64,000 nucleotides of DNA from Nocardia nova SH22a (GTDB taxonomy: Bacteria > Actinomycetota > Actinomycetes > Mycobacteriales > Mycobacteriaceae), in assembly GCF_000523235.1 (NCBI RefSeq), contig NZ_CP006850.1, forward strand, positions 5,642,001 to 5,706,000, given 5' to 3'. Below are positions 34,546-42,780 of this stretch, one piece after another. Under the pieces are notes generated by a model that saw only the letters and a program-made list of their open reading frames with translations, searched no databases and was not told the origin of the DNA. A program made the translations under genes and the position numbers. Each line of letters starts with the position of its first letter. Within the stretch, counting starts at the first letter, position 1.

Positions 34546-35582
34546 CGCGCACCACCTTTCGCACCACCGAGCAGCGGAACCGCGAGCCCCGGCACACCGG
34601 TGAGGTCGAGGTCCAGGTTCAGCGCCGGCCCGGCGCCGGTGTCGGGCATCGCGGTGCGCAGGCGTTCGATCACCTGGCCCAGTTGCGCGCTCGAGGTGTG
34701 CGGATCGGGCACCATCTGCCCCAGAACGCTCAGCAGCGGCGCCAGCATGTCGGTATAGCCGCCGAGAGCGGCACCGGTGTGGAACAACGTCGTCGTCAAG
34801 GTGGGGAACAGTTTGTTCATGACCATGTCGAGACCGGCGTCGATGGTCGGGCGATTGTTACGCAGCACGTCGATGGTGTATATGCGGTCGATCACGCTGG
34901 TGGTGGCGTCGACCAGTTCGGAGGTGGGCCCGAGGGCCCGGCCGAAGTTCTCCAGCAGCACCGACGGATCCATTCGCTGGGTATCGGCGACGGTGCGCGC
35001 CAGCGAGATCGCGGCCTGCATGAACGGTGTGAAGGCCTGCATATCGGTGGCCAGCCGGGCGATCAGCGTCGACAATTGCGGAGTCAGCACCGTCGTCGAC
35101 ACCTGGGACATGCTGCGCAGCAGGCTGCCCATCGTGGCGTCGTAGACGCCGTCGGCACGCGCACCCGTCAGCGCGATCACCGATCCCGGCCGCAGCGGGC
35201 GCCCGCCGGGGCCTCGGCGCAGTTCGATTTCGCTGATTCCGAACAGATTCGCCGGGGCGTAGTCGATGCCGAGGCTGTCGTCGAGGCCGTGCAGCCGCTT
35301 CGGATCCAGTCGCATCGAGATGCGCTGGGTTCCGAATGCGGCCGGGCCGATATCGGTGACCTTGCCGACGCCGACCCCGTCGATCCGGACATCGGTTCCC
35401 GCCGCTACTCCGTCGCCGATCTGCTCGGTGACCAGAGTGACCGGCCAGCCGTCTTCCGGTTTCCAGGCGCGGTAGCCGGCGATCCCCGTCGCCACCACCG
35501 CGGTGACGACGAATACGGCCACACCGACGAAAACCGAACGGCGGCGGTCGATGTGCACTCCGGGCATTCCATATGGCGGCAT
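34542..35582 (-). CDS. mceA: MCE family protein A
   Basis: 346 residues from ATG 35582, with AAGG eight bases before; GTG 35594, overlapping the yrbEB stop, is an alternative that adds four residues. Membrane helix RSVFVGVAVFVVTAVVATGI, MCE domain (WPVTLVTEQIGDGVAAGTDV, RIDGVGVGKVTDIGP) and helical stalk with TVLTPQLSTLIARLATDMQA. A long frame upstream to 36056 is the shadow of yrbEB. It is the first of six consecutive MCE subunits and presumably sits at the membrane end of the channel. Confidence 0.93.
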   Translation of the reverse strand: MPPYGMPGVHIDRRRSVFVGVAVFVVTAVVATGIAGYRAWKPEDGWPVTLVTEQIGDGVAAGTDVRIDGVGVGKVTDIGPAAFGTQRISMRLDPKRLHGLDDSLGIDYAPANLFGISEIELRRGPGGRPLRPGSVIALTGARADGVYDATMGSLLRSMSQVSTTVLTPQLSTLIARLATDMQAFTPFMQAAISLARTVADTQRMDPSVLLENFGRALGPTSELVDATTSVIDRIYTIDVLRNNRPTIDAGLDMVMNKLFPTLTTTLFHTGAALGGYTDMLAPLLSVLGQMVPDPHTSSAQLGQVIERLRTAMPDTGAGPALNLDLDLTGVPGLAVPLLGGAKGGAR

Positions 35583-35590
35583 GGTTGCCT

Positions 35591-36448
35591 TCACCCCGTG
35601 AACTCGATAGCCGAATTGATTCCCCACAACACGAGCGTGAGCAACATGTCCAGGACCACGATCACCACGAAACTCGCCCGCACGGCGCGCCCCGAGGCGG
35701 TTCCCACGCCTTCCGGGCCGCCCGTGGCGAAAAATCCGTAGTAGCAGTGGATGAGAATGACCGCCGCGCTGAAGACGATCACCTTGATCACCGCCGCGGC
35801 CATATCCCAGCCACTGACGAATTGCGAAAAGTAATGACCGTAGACCCCTGGCGACTGGCCGTGAAAGATGGTTACTACGGCCGAACACGAGAAATAACTC
35901 AGGATCAATGCGATCAGGAAAGTCGGCACGATGGCGACGATTCCCGCGATCACCCGGGTCGTCACCACGAACGGAACCGACTGCAGGCCCAGCGATTCCA
36001 GAGCGTCGATCTCCTCCGATATCCGCATCGAACCGATTTCCGCGGTCATGCGGCAACCCGCTTGTGCGGCGAAGCCGATGGCGGCCGCGATGGGCGCCAA
36101 TTCGCGCGTATTGGCGAATGCGGACACGATCCCCGTCATCGGGCCCAAGCCGATCAGCTCGAGGGTGGACAGCGCCTCGATCCCCACCGAGGCGCCGATC
36201 GCGAGACCGAGCACGATCATCATCGGCACCGTTCCACCACCGACGATGATCGAGCCGCGCCCCCAGGTCATGTTGTTGACCGTGCGCATGGTTTCACCGC
36301 GATAGTGCCGCAGGGTGAACGGCGCCGACGCGATCACATGCCACGCGAACGCCGCAGCGAAACCCGCCCCCTCGACCGGCCGCGTCGCTCGTCTGGGGAT
36401 ATTGCGCGCCGGCCGCAGAAACTTCGGCAGATACAGCGAAGGAGTCAT
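35591..36448 (-). CDS. yrbEB: YrbE/MlaE-type permease B of the mce operon
   Basis: 285 residues with five or six membrane helices and the MlaE-family core GTVPMMIVLGLAIGASVGIE, GFAAQAGCRMTAEIGSMRIS and EEIDALESLG. The glutamate-rich EIGSMRISEEIDALESLG loop is thought to be the cytoplasmic coupling helix that meets the MceG ATPase. It pairs with YrbEA as the heterodimeric inner-membrane permease of the importer. It starts one base after the yrbEA stop. Confidence 0.93.
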   Translation of the reverse strand: MTPSLYLPKFLRPARNIPRRATRPVEGAGFAAAFAWHVIASAPFTLRHYRGETMRTVNNMTWGRGSIIVGGGTVPMMIVLGLAIGASVGIEALSTLELIGLGPMTGIVSAFANTRELAPIAAAIGFAAQAGCRMTAEIGSMRISEEIDALESLGLQSVPFVVTTRVIAGIVAIVPTFLIALILSYFSCSAVVTIFHGQSPGVYGHYFSQFVSGWDMAAAVIKVIVFSAAVILIHCYYGFFATGGPEGVGTASGRAVRASFVVIVVLDMLLTLVLWGINSAIEFTG

Positions 36449-36449
36449 C

Positions 36450-37304
36450 TCAGGCCACCCTCGCAGGCAGGAACATCGCCACGAGCTGGGTTATCGCGAC
36501 ATTCACCACGATGAGCACGACGACCGATAACACGACCGCCGCATTCACTCCGTCCGCGACGCCGCGCGGCCCACCTCTCGCCTCGAGCCCCCGCTGGCAG
36601 GCGATGATCACGACGAGGAAGCCGAAGATCACCGACTTGATCAGCGACACCCACACATCGGCGACCACCGTGAACGATCCGAAGGTGGCCCAGTAACTGC
36701 CGGGCGTCACCCCCTGGGCGACCACGGCGACCGCGTACCCGGCGACCACGCCGATGACGATGATCAAGATGTTGAGCAAAGGCGCCACCAGAACCATGGC
36801 GACCATTCGCGGTACCACCAGCCGCCTGACCGGGTCGATGCCCATCGTGCGCATCGCATCGATCTCTTCCCGGATCGTCCGGGCACCGAGGTCGGCGGCG
36901 ATGGCCGCGGCACCCGCGCCGCCGAGCAGCAATCCGGTCGCCAGCGGAGCCCCCTGCTTGATGACACCGAGGCCACCTGCCGCGCCGATCAGAGAGTCCG
37001 CCCCGAGATTGTGAACGAGGTTGCCCACCTGCACCGAGACGATGACGCCGAAGGGAACCGCCATCAGTACGGCCGGCAACGCTGTGACGCCGATGAGATA
37101 CCACGCCTGGTGAACGGTTTCACGCCAACGGAATCCGAGCACAATGGCGTCGGTGATCAGTCCGCGCGATGCGTCGAGCGCCAGGCCGACCGCCCGGCCC
37201 AGAGTACGCACGGCCGACACACCGGTATCGGAGACGTTCTCCCGAAGAACGACCAGTGTCGAATTCGCGGCTTCCCGATCCTGCCGCAGATGCTCCGCAC
37301 TCAT
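36450..37304 (-). CDS. yrbEA: YrbE/MlaE-type permease A of the mce operon
   Basis: 284 residues from ATG 37304 with GAGGA seven bases before. MlaE-family signatures: LPAVLMAVPFGVIVSVQVGN, LGARTIREEIDAMRTMGIDP (coupling loop) and several long hydrophobic helices. It opens the operon yrbEA-yrbEB-mceA-B-C-D-E-F-mam, nine genes in 8.7 kb with nearly continuous overlaps. The shared ATPase MceG is not encoded in the window, as is usual in these genomes. Mce systems import lipids, with cholesterol (Mce4) and fatty acids (Mce1) the best known; the catabolic neighbours favour a polycyclic or terpenoid lipid here. Confidence 0.93.
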   Translation of the reverse strand: MSAEHLRQDREAANSTLVVLRENVSDTGVSAVRTLGRAVGLALDASRGLITDAIVLGFRWRETVHQAWYLIGVTALPAVLMAVPFGVIVSVQVGNLVHNLGADSLIGAAGGLGVIKQGAPLATGLLLGGAGAAAIAADLGARTIREEIDAMRTMGIDPVRRLVVPRMVAMVLVAPLLNILIIVIGVVAGYAVAVVAQGVTPGSYWATFGSFTVVADVWVSLIKSVIFGFLVVIIACQRGLEARGGPRGVADGVNAAVVLSVVVLIVVNVAITQLVAMFLPARVA

Positions 37305-37508
37305 ACGGCGATCCTCGGGCCGGGAGAAAAGTCAGGGTGCAGACGGTATTTCGGGCGCGGAATGCTCGCTCGAACCGAGCATATTTCCGCAGCGAGCGTC
37401 GAGAACCTTCGAGAAGCGCCCCGAACGTCACAATCGTCACTATGCGTCGAAGCGCACTGCAGCATCGTTGCTATCCAATCTCCCACCGGTCCCATGACCG
37501 CCGGAATT

Positions 37509-37539
37509 ATCCTACACCTTCGTACCTACACTCATGTCC
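37509..37539 (-). promoter_or_regulatory. Promoter/operator of the mce operon (TGTAGGTAC motif)
   Basis: On the minus strand: GGACATGAGTGTAGGTAC (37522-37539), seven bases, then TAGGAT (37509-37514) as the -10. The core TGTAGGTAC and its spacing to the -10 are the same as at 39446-39476 and 47855-47885. Confidence 0.65.
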
Positions 37540-37783
37540 ACATCGCGATCGGACATCGTCGAGCACGATCGAGAAAGGCGTGCGCTCCGCCGTGACGCCG
37601 GTACGCGCAAGGTAGCCAACGCCATTGCCGAGCGCAGCTGTCTCGTCCCGCAAAACGGGACAGCGCAGAGCGCCTTCGGCACGAAATTCAGTTCGGTTTC
37701 AGGCCGTCGAGCACCCCCCGCGCTCGTAGCCGAAGCGACAGCGGCCGGGCCGCTGGTGCCGCGCAAGAGGCGGACAATGAGGT

Positions 37784-37804
37784 GGACCGCCGGTATGCCA
37801 TACC
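37784..37804 (+). promoter_or_regulatory. Second GGACCG-N2-GGTAT operator, between TetR gene and mce
   Basis: GGACCG-CC-GGTAT-GCC-ATACC; the inner CGGTAT-GCC-ATACCG (37791-37805) is a perfect palindrome. It lies 104 bases beyond the 3' end of the TetR gene and about 290 bases upstream of the predicted mce start, so it may control read-through or a further mce promoter. Confidence 0.65.
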
Positions 37805-37907
37805 GCTGGTTTGTAGTGTGGTGCGCATCGCATGCCGTGTCAAGAGCACGCACCAACGATGTGGCCGAAGGCCGAGTGCCGAACGTCCGGGTAGAACCGG
37901 ATCCGTT

Positions 37908-38561
37908 CTACAGCGGAACGGCCAGTGGCTGATCGAAATCGATCGCGAGCCGGTCCTCCGCGGCGGCGATCCGCAGGACGGCCCTGACCGTGGGCTCCAC
38001 CCGCGCGACGAAATCGGCTGCGGCACCGGCAGGTTCATCACCGGTGAACCACCAGTCGGCAGCACCCGTCACGGCACCGGCGATCATCGAGGCGTGGAAC
38101 ATGTGATCACCGTCGTCCGAACCCAGCGCGGTGAAGATCAGACTCATCACGGCCGCGACCTCGCGTGCGATCGCCTGCCAGTTCTCCGTCGCCTTCACGC
38201 CCGGATTGTCCACGCCCGTCAGCAGAAAGCGCGCGACCTGAGGATTGTCGACCAGTAGAGCGGCATAACCGGACAATGCCGCGTGGACCAGCCCGCCGAT
38301 CGTCGGGGGCGTGTGTTCTCGAACCTCGGCCAGTCGCGCGATGATGTCTTCCTGCGCACGCTCCGCGATGGCGGCCGCCAATGCGGACTTGTCCTTGAAG
38401 AATCGGTAGATCGTCGGCTTCGGCACATTCGCCTCGGCGGCGATCTCCCGCATGCTCACGTTGGGCCCGATGTCTTCGATCGCCCGGACGGCGGCATCGA
38501 CCAGGCGGCGACGCATCTCGGCACGGTGCCCTTCCCACCGCTCCGTCCGCCGATCACCCAT
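37908..38561 (-). CDS. TetR-family regulator, probable regulator of the GGACCG-N2-GGTAT sites
   Basis: 217 residues from ATG 38561, seven bases after GGAG; the longer frame to 38600 has no ribosome site. Helix-turn-helix RLVDAAVRAIEDIGPNVSMR with EIAAEANVPKPTIYRFFKDK (about 17-62). It has one copy of the GGACCG-N2-GGTAT motif 45 bases upstream of its start and another between its end and the mce operon, and the best copy drives the BVMO/P450 operon. This makes it the likely repressor of itself, of mce and of that operon. The ligand domain gives no clue to the inducer. Confidence 0.85.
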   Translation of the reverse strand: MGDRRTERWEGHRAEMRRRLVDAAVRAIEDIGPNVSMREIAAEANVPKPTIYRFFKDKSALAAAIAERAQEDIIARLAEVREHTPPTIGGLVHAALSGYAALLVDNPQVARFLLTGVDNPGVKATENWQAIAREVAAVMSLIFTALGSDDGDHMFHASMIAGAVTGAADWWFTGDEPAGAAADFVARVEPTVRAVLRIAAAEDRLAIDFDQPLAVPL

Positions 38562-38605
38562 TTCGCTCCTACCGTTCCGGTCCTTGAAAGCCAGACCCAC
38601 CAGGC

Positions 38606-38626
38606 GGACCGATGGTATCAGCTACC
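38606..38626 (-). promoter_or_regulatory. GGACCG-N2-GGTAT operator before the TetR gene
   Basis: On the plus strand GGACCG-AT-GGTAT-CAG-CTACC. One position of the right half-site differs from the consensus. It is placed for autorepression of the TetR gene at 37908-38561; the divergent small gene at 38812 could also be affected. Confidence 0.6.
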
Positions 38627-38811
38627 GGAAAGAGGGCGCGGCAGCGCCGGATCGCAAAGATCGATCGTTGACATTCTCCGGCGGTTTTGTCAGCCTGTCA
38701 GAGCCCCGAACCTTCATCGACCGGGTGCGATTCCCACACGACTCCACGAACCGTCCTCTCGAGACGCTGTCGTTCAGTCGTTGTCCGCCAGTCCTTTTCG
38801 GAGGAATTCCA

Positions 38812-38949
38812 GTGAACACATCTCATTCCACCCAGCAGGTGCGCCCCAGGACGCGACCACTCGGCGTCGCTGCGACCCTGCCCCGAGCCCTCCGGCTCAC
38901 CCGTCACTTCTTCGCACCGCGTGCGGTCCAGCACACCACAGGAGCGTGA
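38812..38949 (+). CDS. 45-residue basic peptide, upstream gene of the START-like protein
   Basis: GTG 38812 has one of the best ribosome sites in the window (GGAGGAATTCCA directly before it). The product is MNTSHSTQQVRPRTRP, then LGVAATLPRALRLTRHFF and APRAVQHTTGA: strongly basic, with one amphipathic stretch. It ends one base before the START-like gene's ATG, so the two are translated together. It could be a real small protein or a leader peptide that governs translation of the next gene. No family is recognised. Confidence 0.55.
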   Translation: MNTSHSTQQVRPRTRPLGVAATLPRALRLTRHFFAPRAVQHTTGA

Positions 38950-38950
38950 A

Positions 38951-39385
38951 ATGGTCAGTCACACAGTAGAAGCCGTGATCGAAGCACCGCGTCACGTGGT
39001 GTTCGATGTCTTCACCGATCGCGAACACAGCGGCGAGTACCTGCCCTTGCGCACCCGGTTGGTCCGTCCGGGCACCGATTCGCGCCAGGGTGTCGGAGCC
39101 GTGCACTTCCTGGGCTTCGGCCGGGTCGGAGTGCGCGAGCAGATCGTCGAACTGGTCGCGGACGAACGCATGGTGTACAAGGTGGTGGCAGGGCTGCCGG
39201 TCCGCAGCCACATCGGAACCGTCGAGTTTCGCGACGCCCCGGGCGGCACCGCTGTCAGCTACACGATGACATCGCTGCCCAAGCTCCCGGTCCCGCGTCG
39301 CCTCCTGGTCGCCATTCTCGATCGCATGACGAAAACGATGGTCACCGGCGCACGCCGCGAAGCACTGGCCCGCGCCGGACGCTGA
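38951..39385 (+). CDS. START-like (SRPBCC/polyketide cyclase) small protein
   Basis: 144 residues from ATG 38951 (AGGAG six bases before). The pattern of the SRPBCC fold is visible: VSHTVEAVIEAPRHVVFDVF at the start, a beta-rich middle (SHIGTVEFRDAPGGTAVSYT) and a long C-terminal helix (RRLLVAILDRMTKTMV). These proteins bind a hydrophobic ligand in a deep pocket and act as carriers, cyclases or hydrolases. Here, between a lipid importer and an aromatic-type degradation cluster, lipid or ligand binding is plausible. No catalytic residues can be assigned. Confidence 0.8.
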   Translation: MVSHTVEAVIEAPRHVVFDVFTDREHSGEYLPLRTRLVRPGTDSRQGVGAVHFLGFGRVGVREQIVELVADERMVYKVVAGLPVRSHIGTVEFRDAPGGTAVSYTMTSLPKLPVPRRLLVAILDRMTKTMVTGARREALARAGR

Positions 39386-39445
39386 TTCGAATACCCCCAC
39401 GACGCTCCGGGGCCGGAGCATCCAGGACCCGGGGCGCTTTACTCC

Positions 39446-39476
39446 GTACACACATGTAGGTACGCTTCCGTAAGAT
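39446..39476 (+). promoter_or_regulatory. Promoter/operator of the hydrolase-monooxygenase pair (TGTAGGTAC motif)
   Basis: GTACACACATGTAGGTAC (39446-39463), seven bases, then TAAGAT (39471-39476) as -10. The element is an imperfect palindrome (GTAC...GTAC) and overlaps the place of the -35, as a repressor site would. Same element as at 37509-37539 and 47855-47885. Confidence 0.65.
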
Positions 39477-39545
39477 GACGGCCGTGGCGCGGAGTCCGGC
39501 GGCGTCTTCAGTCGCGCTTCACCGTTCGCCGACGAGAGGAAACCC

Positions 39546-40394
39546 ATGACCACCCCGTCCACACCTCGGCCCAGGCCGACCAGGTTCGTCGATGTCGACT
39601 GGGGCCGCCTCGCCTACACCGAACACGGTGACGGCAAGGACGTGGTGGTGCTACTGCATCAGTTCCTCGTCGACAAGCGCGCCCAGTGGCCGATCGCGGA
39701 ATACCTTGCTGCACAGTCATATCGGGTAATCTGCGTGGATCTGCCCGGACACGGGGAGTCGGATGCCCCACGCCGCGACGACGCGTACGGGCTGCCTCGT
39801 TCCAGTGCCGCCGTGCTCGGATTGCTCGACGCGCTCGACGTGGAATCGGCATTTCTCGGCGGTGCCTCGTTCGGATCGCTGCACGCGCTGTGCATCGCGC
39901 TCACAGCTCCGGAACGGCTGCGTGGGCTCTGGCTCGAAATGCCGATCCTCGACCGCGGAATCCGCAACTCCTGCTACTGGGGCGGCGTCGTCCTGTCGGG
40001 ATATTCGGCGTTCTCGCCGCTGCTGCGGCTGCTCGCACCGCTCGCACGCCGCGGCGCACGCCGTCCGGACAATCTCGGCATCGCGCTCGGCCTGCTCGCT
40101 CGCGATCCGGATGCCACCCGGCACATGATGGTGGGCACACTGGGGCACGGACTGAAACCGTGGATCGCTGATTGGCGATCACTGACGGTGCCGACGCTCG
40201 TGATGGGCCACCCGTTCGACCCGGTACACGTCCTGGCCGACGCCGAACAACTGGCCGCGGAGCTACCGCGGTCGCAATATCTGCGCTCCTCGTCGATTGC
40301 CGAGCTGCGCAGTCATCCGGAACGGTCGATGCCGGACGTCGCGCGTTTCGTCGCCGCCTGCTTCGACGCCAGCGACGTCGACCTGGTTTCGTGA
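39546..40394 (+). CDS. Alpha/beta hydrolase (MhpC-like context)
   Basis: 282 residues. Motifs: VVVLLHQFLVDKRAQWP (oxyanion side), VDLPGHGESDAP, nucleophile elbow GGASFGSLHA and the late Asp region VMGHPFDPVHV. A classical catalytic His near the C-terminus is not obvious: candidates are His in LRSHPERSMPD. AGAGGAAACCC precedes ATG 39546. Its TGA overlaps the ATG of an MhpA-like hydroxylase (TGATG). A hydroxylase paired with a C-C-bond or ester hydrolase is typical of aromatic meta-cleavage routes, but no ring-cleaving dioxygenase is present here, so the reaction is open. Confidence 0.82.
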   Translation: MTTPSTPRPRPTRFVDVDWGRLAYTEHGDGKDVVVLLHQFLVDKRAQWPIAEYLAAQSYRVICVDLPGHGESDAPRRDDAYGLPRSSAAVLGLLDALDVESAFLGGASFGSLHALCIALTAPERLRGLWLEMPILDRGIRNSCYWGGVVLSGYSAFSPLLRLLAPLARRGARRPDNLGIALGLLARDPDATRHMMVGTLGHGLKPWIADWRSLTVPTLVMGHPFDPVHVLADAEQLAAELPRSQYLRSSSIAELRSHPERSMPDVARFVAACFDASDVDLVS

Positions 40395-41977
40395 TGAACA
40401 GCGCCGCAAACGAATTCGCCGTGGTGATCGTCGGCTGCGGTCCCGTCGGCAAGCTGCTCGCCCTGCGAATCGCGGAGTCGGGCCATCACATCGCCATTGT
40501 CGACCGCAAGGTCGGCACGTACCCGTTGCCCCGGGCAGTGACCCACGATGCCGAGATCGCCCGGATTCTGCAGTCGGTCTCGCTGGCACCCGACACCGTG
40601 CCCGATATCGCGCAGCCGTACGACGGAATATATCGCTGGGAGAACGCCGATCGCGAGATACTGCTGGAGGTCGATTGGACCGGGCGTGGCGAATCCGGTT
40701 GGTACAACACTTATTTCTTCAACCAACCGGCCGTCGAGGAACGCCTGCTCGCGAAGCTGCGGTCCCTGCCCAATGTCAGGATCCTGGTCGGCTGGGAATA
40801 CGAGAGTCATGTCGAGATCGACGGCGGAGTGGCAGTTCGGTTGTCCGGCGGGGCGTCCGCGATCCGCCTCACCGCTCGCTATCTGGTCGGCGCCGACGGA
40901 GCGTCGAGCAGGGTGCGCGCGGCGATCGGAGCACAGTGGCACGACCACCGGTACTTCTCGGATTGGCTGGTCGTCGATGTGATTCCGGGCGCCGATACCC
41001 GGATACCCGATATCGCGGCGCAGCGATGCGACCCGACTCGCCCGTTCACCATGGTCCCCGGCGGACCCGGTCGGCGGCGCTGGGAGTTCATGAAAATGCC
41101 CACCGAGCGCGTCGAGGACATCGACCACCCCGGCTTCGCCTGGAAACTTCTCGCGGATTATGGTGTCACACAAAATAATTCAGTTCTCGAACGGCACTCT
41201 ACCTACCGATTCCAGGCAGCCTGGGCGGGCCGATGGCGCCAAGGACGCACATTCCTGGCCGGAGACGCCGCCCACCTGATGCCGCCGTTCGCGGGGCAGG
41301 GGCTGTGCACCGGACTACGCGATGCGATGAACCTGTCTTGGAAGTTGCGGGCAGTGCTGTCCGGCGCCGCCGACGACGCACTCCTCGAGACGTACGGCAC
41401 CGAACGGAGCGAACATGCCGCCGCGACAGTCGAATTCTCGGTCCAGCTGGGAAAACTGGTCTGCGTCACCGATCGCGGCGCCGCCGCGCAGCGCGATGCG
41501 CGGATGCTCGCGCAACGAACCGCAGATCCACGGCCGGTCCTTCCGCCACGCCCGCGCCTGGGCCCCGGCCTGCATCGCGGCGAGCACGGCGGAACACTGT
41601 CCGTGCAGGGCCGCGTCAGCACCGCGGACCGGCTGCAGCGACGACTCGACGACGTATTGGGCGGCGCCGGAACGCTGTTGGTCCGGGACGCCAACCTGTT
41701 GAGCGAGTTGGGCACCCAGGAACTTCGATTCTTGTCCACGGCGGGCATCCGGCCGTGCGTACTGGAGGAGATCCCCGCATTGTCGACCGGACGCCACATC
41801 GCCGTCTCCGACCGTGAGGGTGTGTACTCACGCTGGCTGAGCGATATGGAAAGCGATGCCGTGCTGATCCGGCCCGATTTCTACATCTACGGCACCGCGC
41901 GAACCGCTACCGATGTCGCGAACATGGTGCATGCATTTCGCGCAGATATGCATCGGACACCGACGGCGCGATCATGA
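40394..41977 (+). CDS. FAD-dependent hydroxylase, MhpA-like (group A flavoprotein monooxygenase)
   Basis: 527 residues from ATG 40394. FAD loop VVIVGCGPVGKLLALRIAES (about 10-29), the DG motif LVGADGASSRVR (about 168-179), and the second FAD motif FLAGDAAHLMPPFAGQG (about 287-303), followed by a C-terminal thioredoxin-like extension. Order and length match 3-(3-hydroxyphenyl)propionate hydroxylase and related phenol or polyketide hydroxylases, which add an ortho-hydroxyl group using NAD(P)H and oxygen. The start is coupled to the hydrolase. It converges with the IclR gene after 20 bases. Confidence 0.88.
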   Translation: MNSAANEFAVVIVGCGPVGKLLALRIAESGHHIAIVDRKVGTYPLPRAVTHDAEIARILQSVSLAPDTVPDIAQPYDGIYRWENADREILLEVDWTGRGESGWYNTYFFNQPAVEERLLAKLRSLPNVRILVGWEYESHVEIDGGVAVRLSGGASAIRLTARYLVGADGASSRVRAAIGAQWHDHRYFSDWLVVDVIPGADTRIPDIAAQRCDPTRPFTMVPGGPGRRRWEFMKMPTERVEDIDHPGFAWKLLADYGVTQNNSVLERHSTYRFQAAWAGRWRQGRTFLAGDAAHLMPPFAGQGLCTGLRDAMNLSWKLRAVLSGAADDALLETYGTERSEHAAATVEFSVQLGKLVCVTDRGAAAQRDARMLAQRTADPRPVLPPRPRLGPGLHRGEHGGTLSVQGRVSTADRLQRRLDDVLGGAGTLLVRDANLLSELGTQELRFLSTAGIRPCVLEEIPALSTGRHIAVSDREGVYSRWLSDMESDAVLIRPDFYIYGTARTATDVANMVHAFRADMHRTPTARS

Positions 41978-41997
41978 CATCCGTGCGGCGTCCGAGA

Positions 41998-42705
41998 TCA
42001 CGATCGCGAACGTACGCTCCGCAATTCTTCGACGAACGTCGCATGCGACCGGCGGAATCTACCGGTCGGCGCGACGACCGACAATGCTTGGACAGCGTCG
42101 CCCGGACCTCGGACGGCGGTGGCGACCGCACTGATTCCCGGATCATGTTCTTCGTGATCGAAAGCAATTCCGGTGGTCCGAACGATCGCTATCTTGGCGA
42201 GCAGCGCATCGATATCTCTGACCGTATTGGGCGTAAATTCCTCGAGCCGTCCCGAAACCAGCATCCGTATATCGCAATCCGACATCTGAGCGAGCAGAAT
42301 ATTTCCGATACAACTGGCATGCAGCGAGAAGGGCCGCCCTATTCGGGTGACCGCCCGCATCCGCTGCGGCGAGGCCACCTGGTCGACGACGACGACGTCA
42401 CGGCCATCGAAGACAGCGAGGTCCACGTTCTCGTTGACGGCCTGCGACAACCCGGCCACCAGCGGACGCATCGGACCGACCAGTTGATGCCTGCAGTTCA
42501 GGGCCACCGTCAGCATGCCCGGCCCCAAACGATAACCGCCCGATTCGGCCGCTACGACGTACCGCGCCCCGGCCAGTTCTCGCATGATTCGATGAACCGA
42601 GGAGCGCGGTATCCCGGTTGCCTCCGAAATTTCACGAACAGACAGGCGTCGCGGAGATTCGGACAAGATCTCCAGTATCGAAAATGCACGCGAAAGCACA
42701 TCCAT
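41998..42705 (-). CDS. IclR-family regulator
   Basis: 235 residues from ATG 42705 with AGGGTG upstream. The N-terminal winged helix-turn-helix is LSRAFSILEILSESPRRLSV with EISEATGIPRSSVHRIMREL. The effector domain shows the family's FSLHASCIGNILLAQMSD segment, and GIAFDHEEHDPGISAVATAV near the end. IclR proteins commonly control aromatic or steroid catabolic operons in response to a pathway acid. It is divergent from the FAH gene with 75 bases between starts, which is where its operator should lie. Confidence 0.9.
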   Translation of the reverse strand: MDVLSRAFSILEILSESPRRLSVREISEATGIPRSSVHRIMRELAGARYVVAAESGGYRLGPGMLTVALNCRHQLVGPMRPLVAGLSQAVNENVDLAVFDGRDVVVVDQVASPQRMRAVTRIGRPFSLHASCIGNILLAQMSDCDIRMLVSGRLEEFTPNTVRDIDALLAKIAIVRTTGIAFDHEEHDPGISAVATAVRGPGDAVQALSVVAPTGRFRRSHATFVEELRSVRSRS

Positions 42706-42740
42706 GATGACGGCACCCTTTCGTACACCTCGACAGCCCG

Positions 42741-42753
42741 TTCGATAATTGAA
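42741..42753. promoter_or_regulatory. Candidate IclR operator between IclR and FAH genes
   Basis: TTCGATAATTGAA (42741-42753), a 13-base palindrome with one mismatched pair, in an AT-rich patch of the 75-base divergent region. A TACGAT hexamer at 42754 could be the -10 of the FAH gene. Confidence 0.45.
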
Positions 42754-42780
42754 TACGATACCCGAAGAGAGAGTCGTGTT

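Larger units (their letters stand above)
37305..37907. other. Long leader region of the mce operon
   Basis: About 600 bases with no gene I can support; open frames such as 37534-37932 have no ribosome site or family look. It holds two separate regulatory motifs, at 37509-37539 and 37784-37804. The probable transcript start near 37500 would give a 5' leader of about 200 bases before yrbEA, long for this window and possibly a site of control. Confidence 0.6.

Noticed and set aside
34542..36056. A 504-residue reading of mceA
   Set aside because: The upstream part is the shadow of yrbEB; the MceA membrane helix follows ATG 35582.
37534..37932. 132-codon plus-strand open frame in the mce leader
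   Set aside because: No ribosome site, odd composition, overlaps a TetR gene end and two regulatory motifs; no family resemblance.
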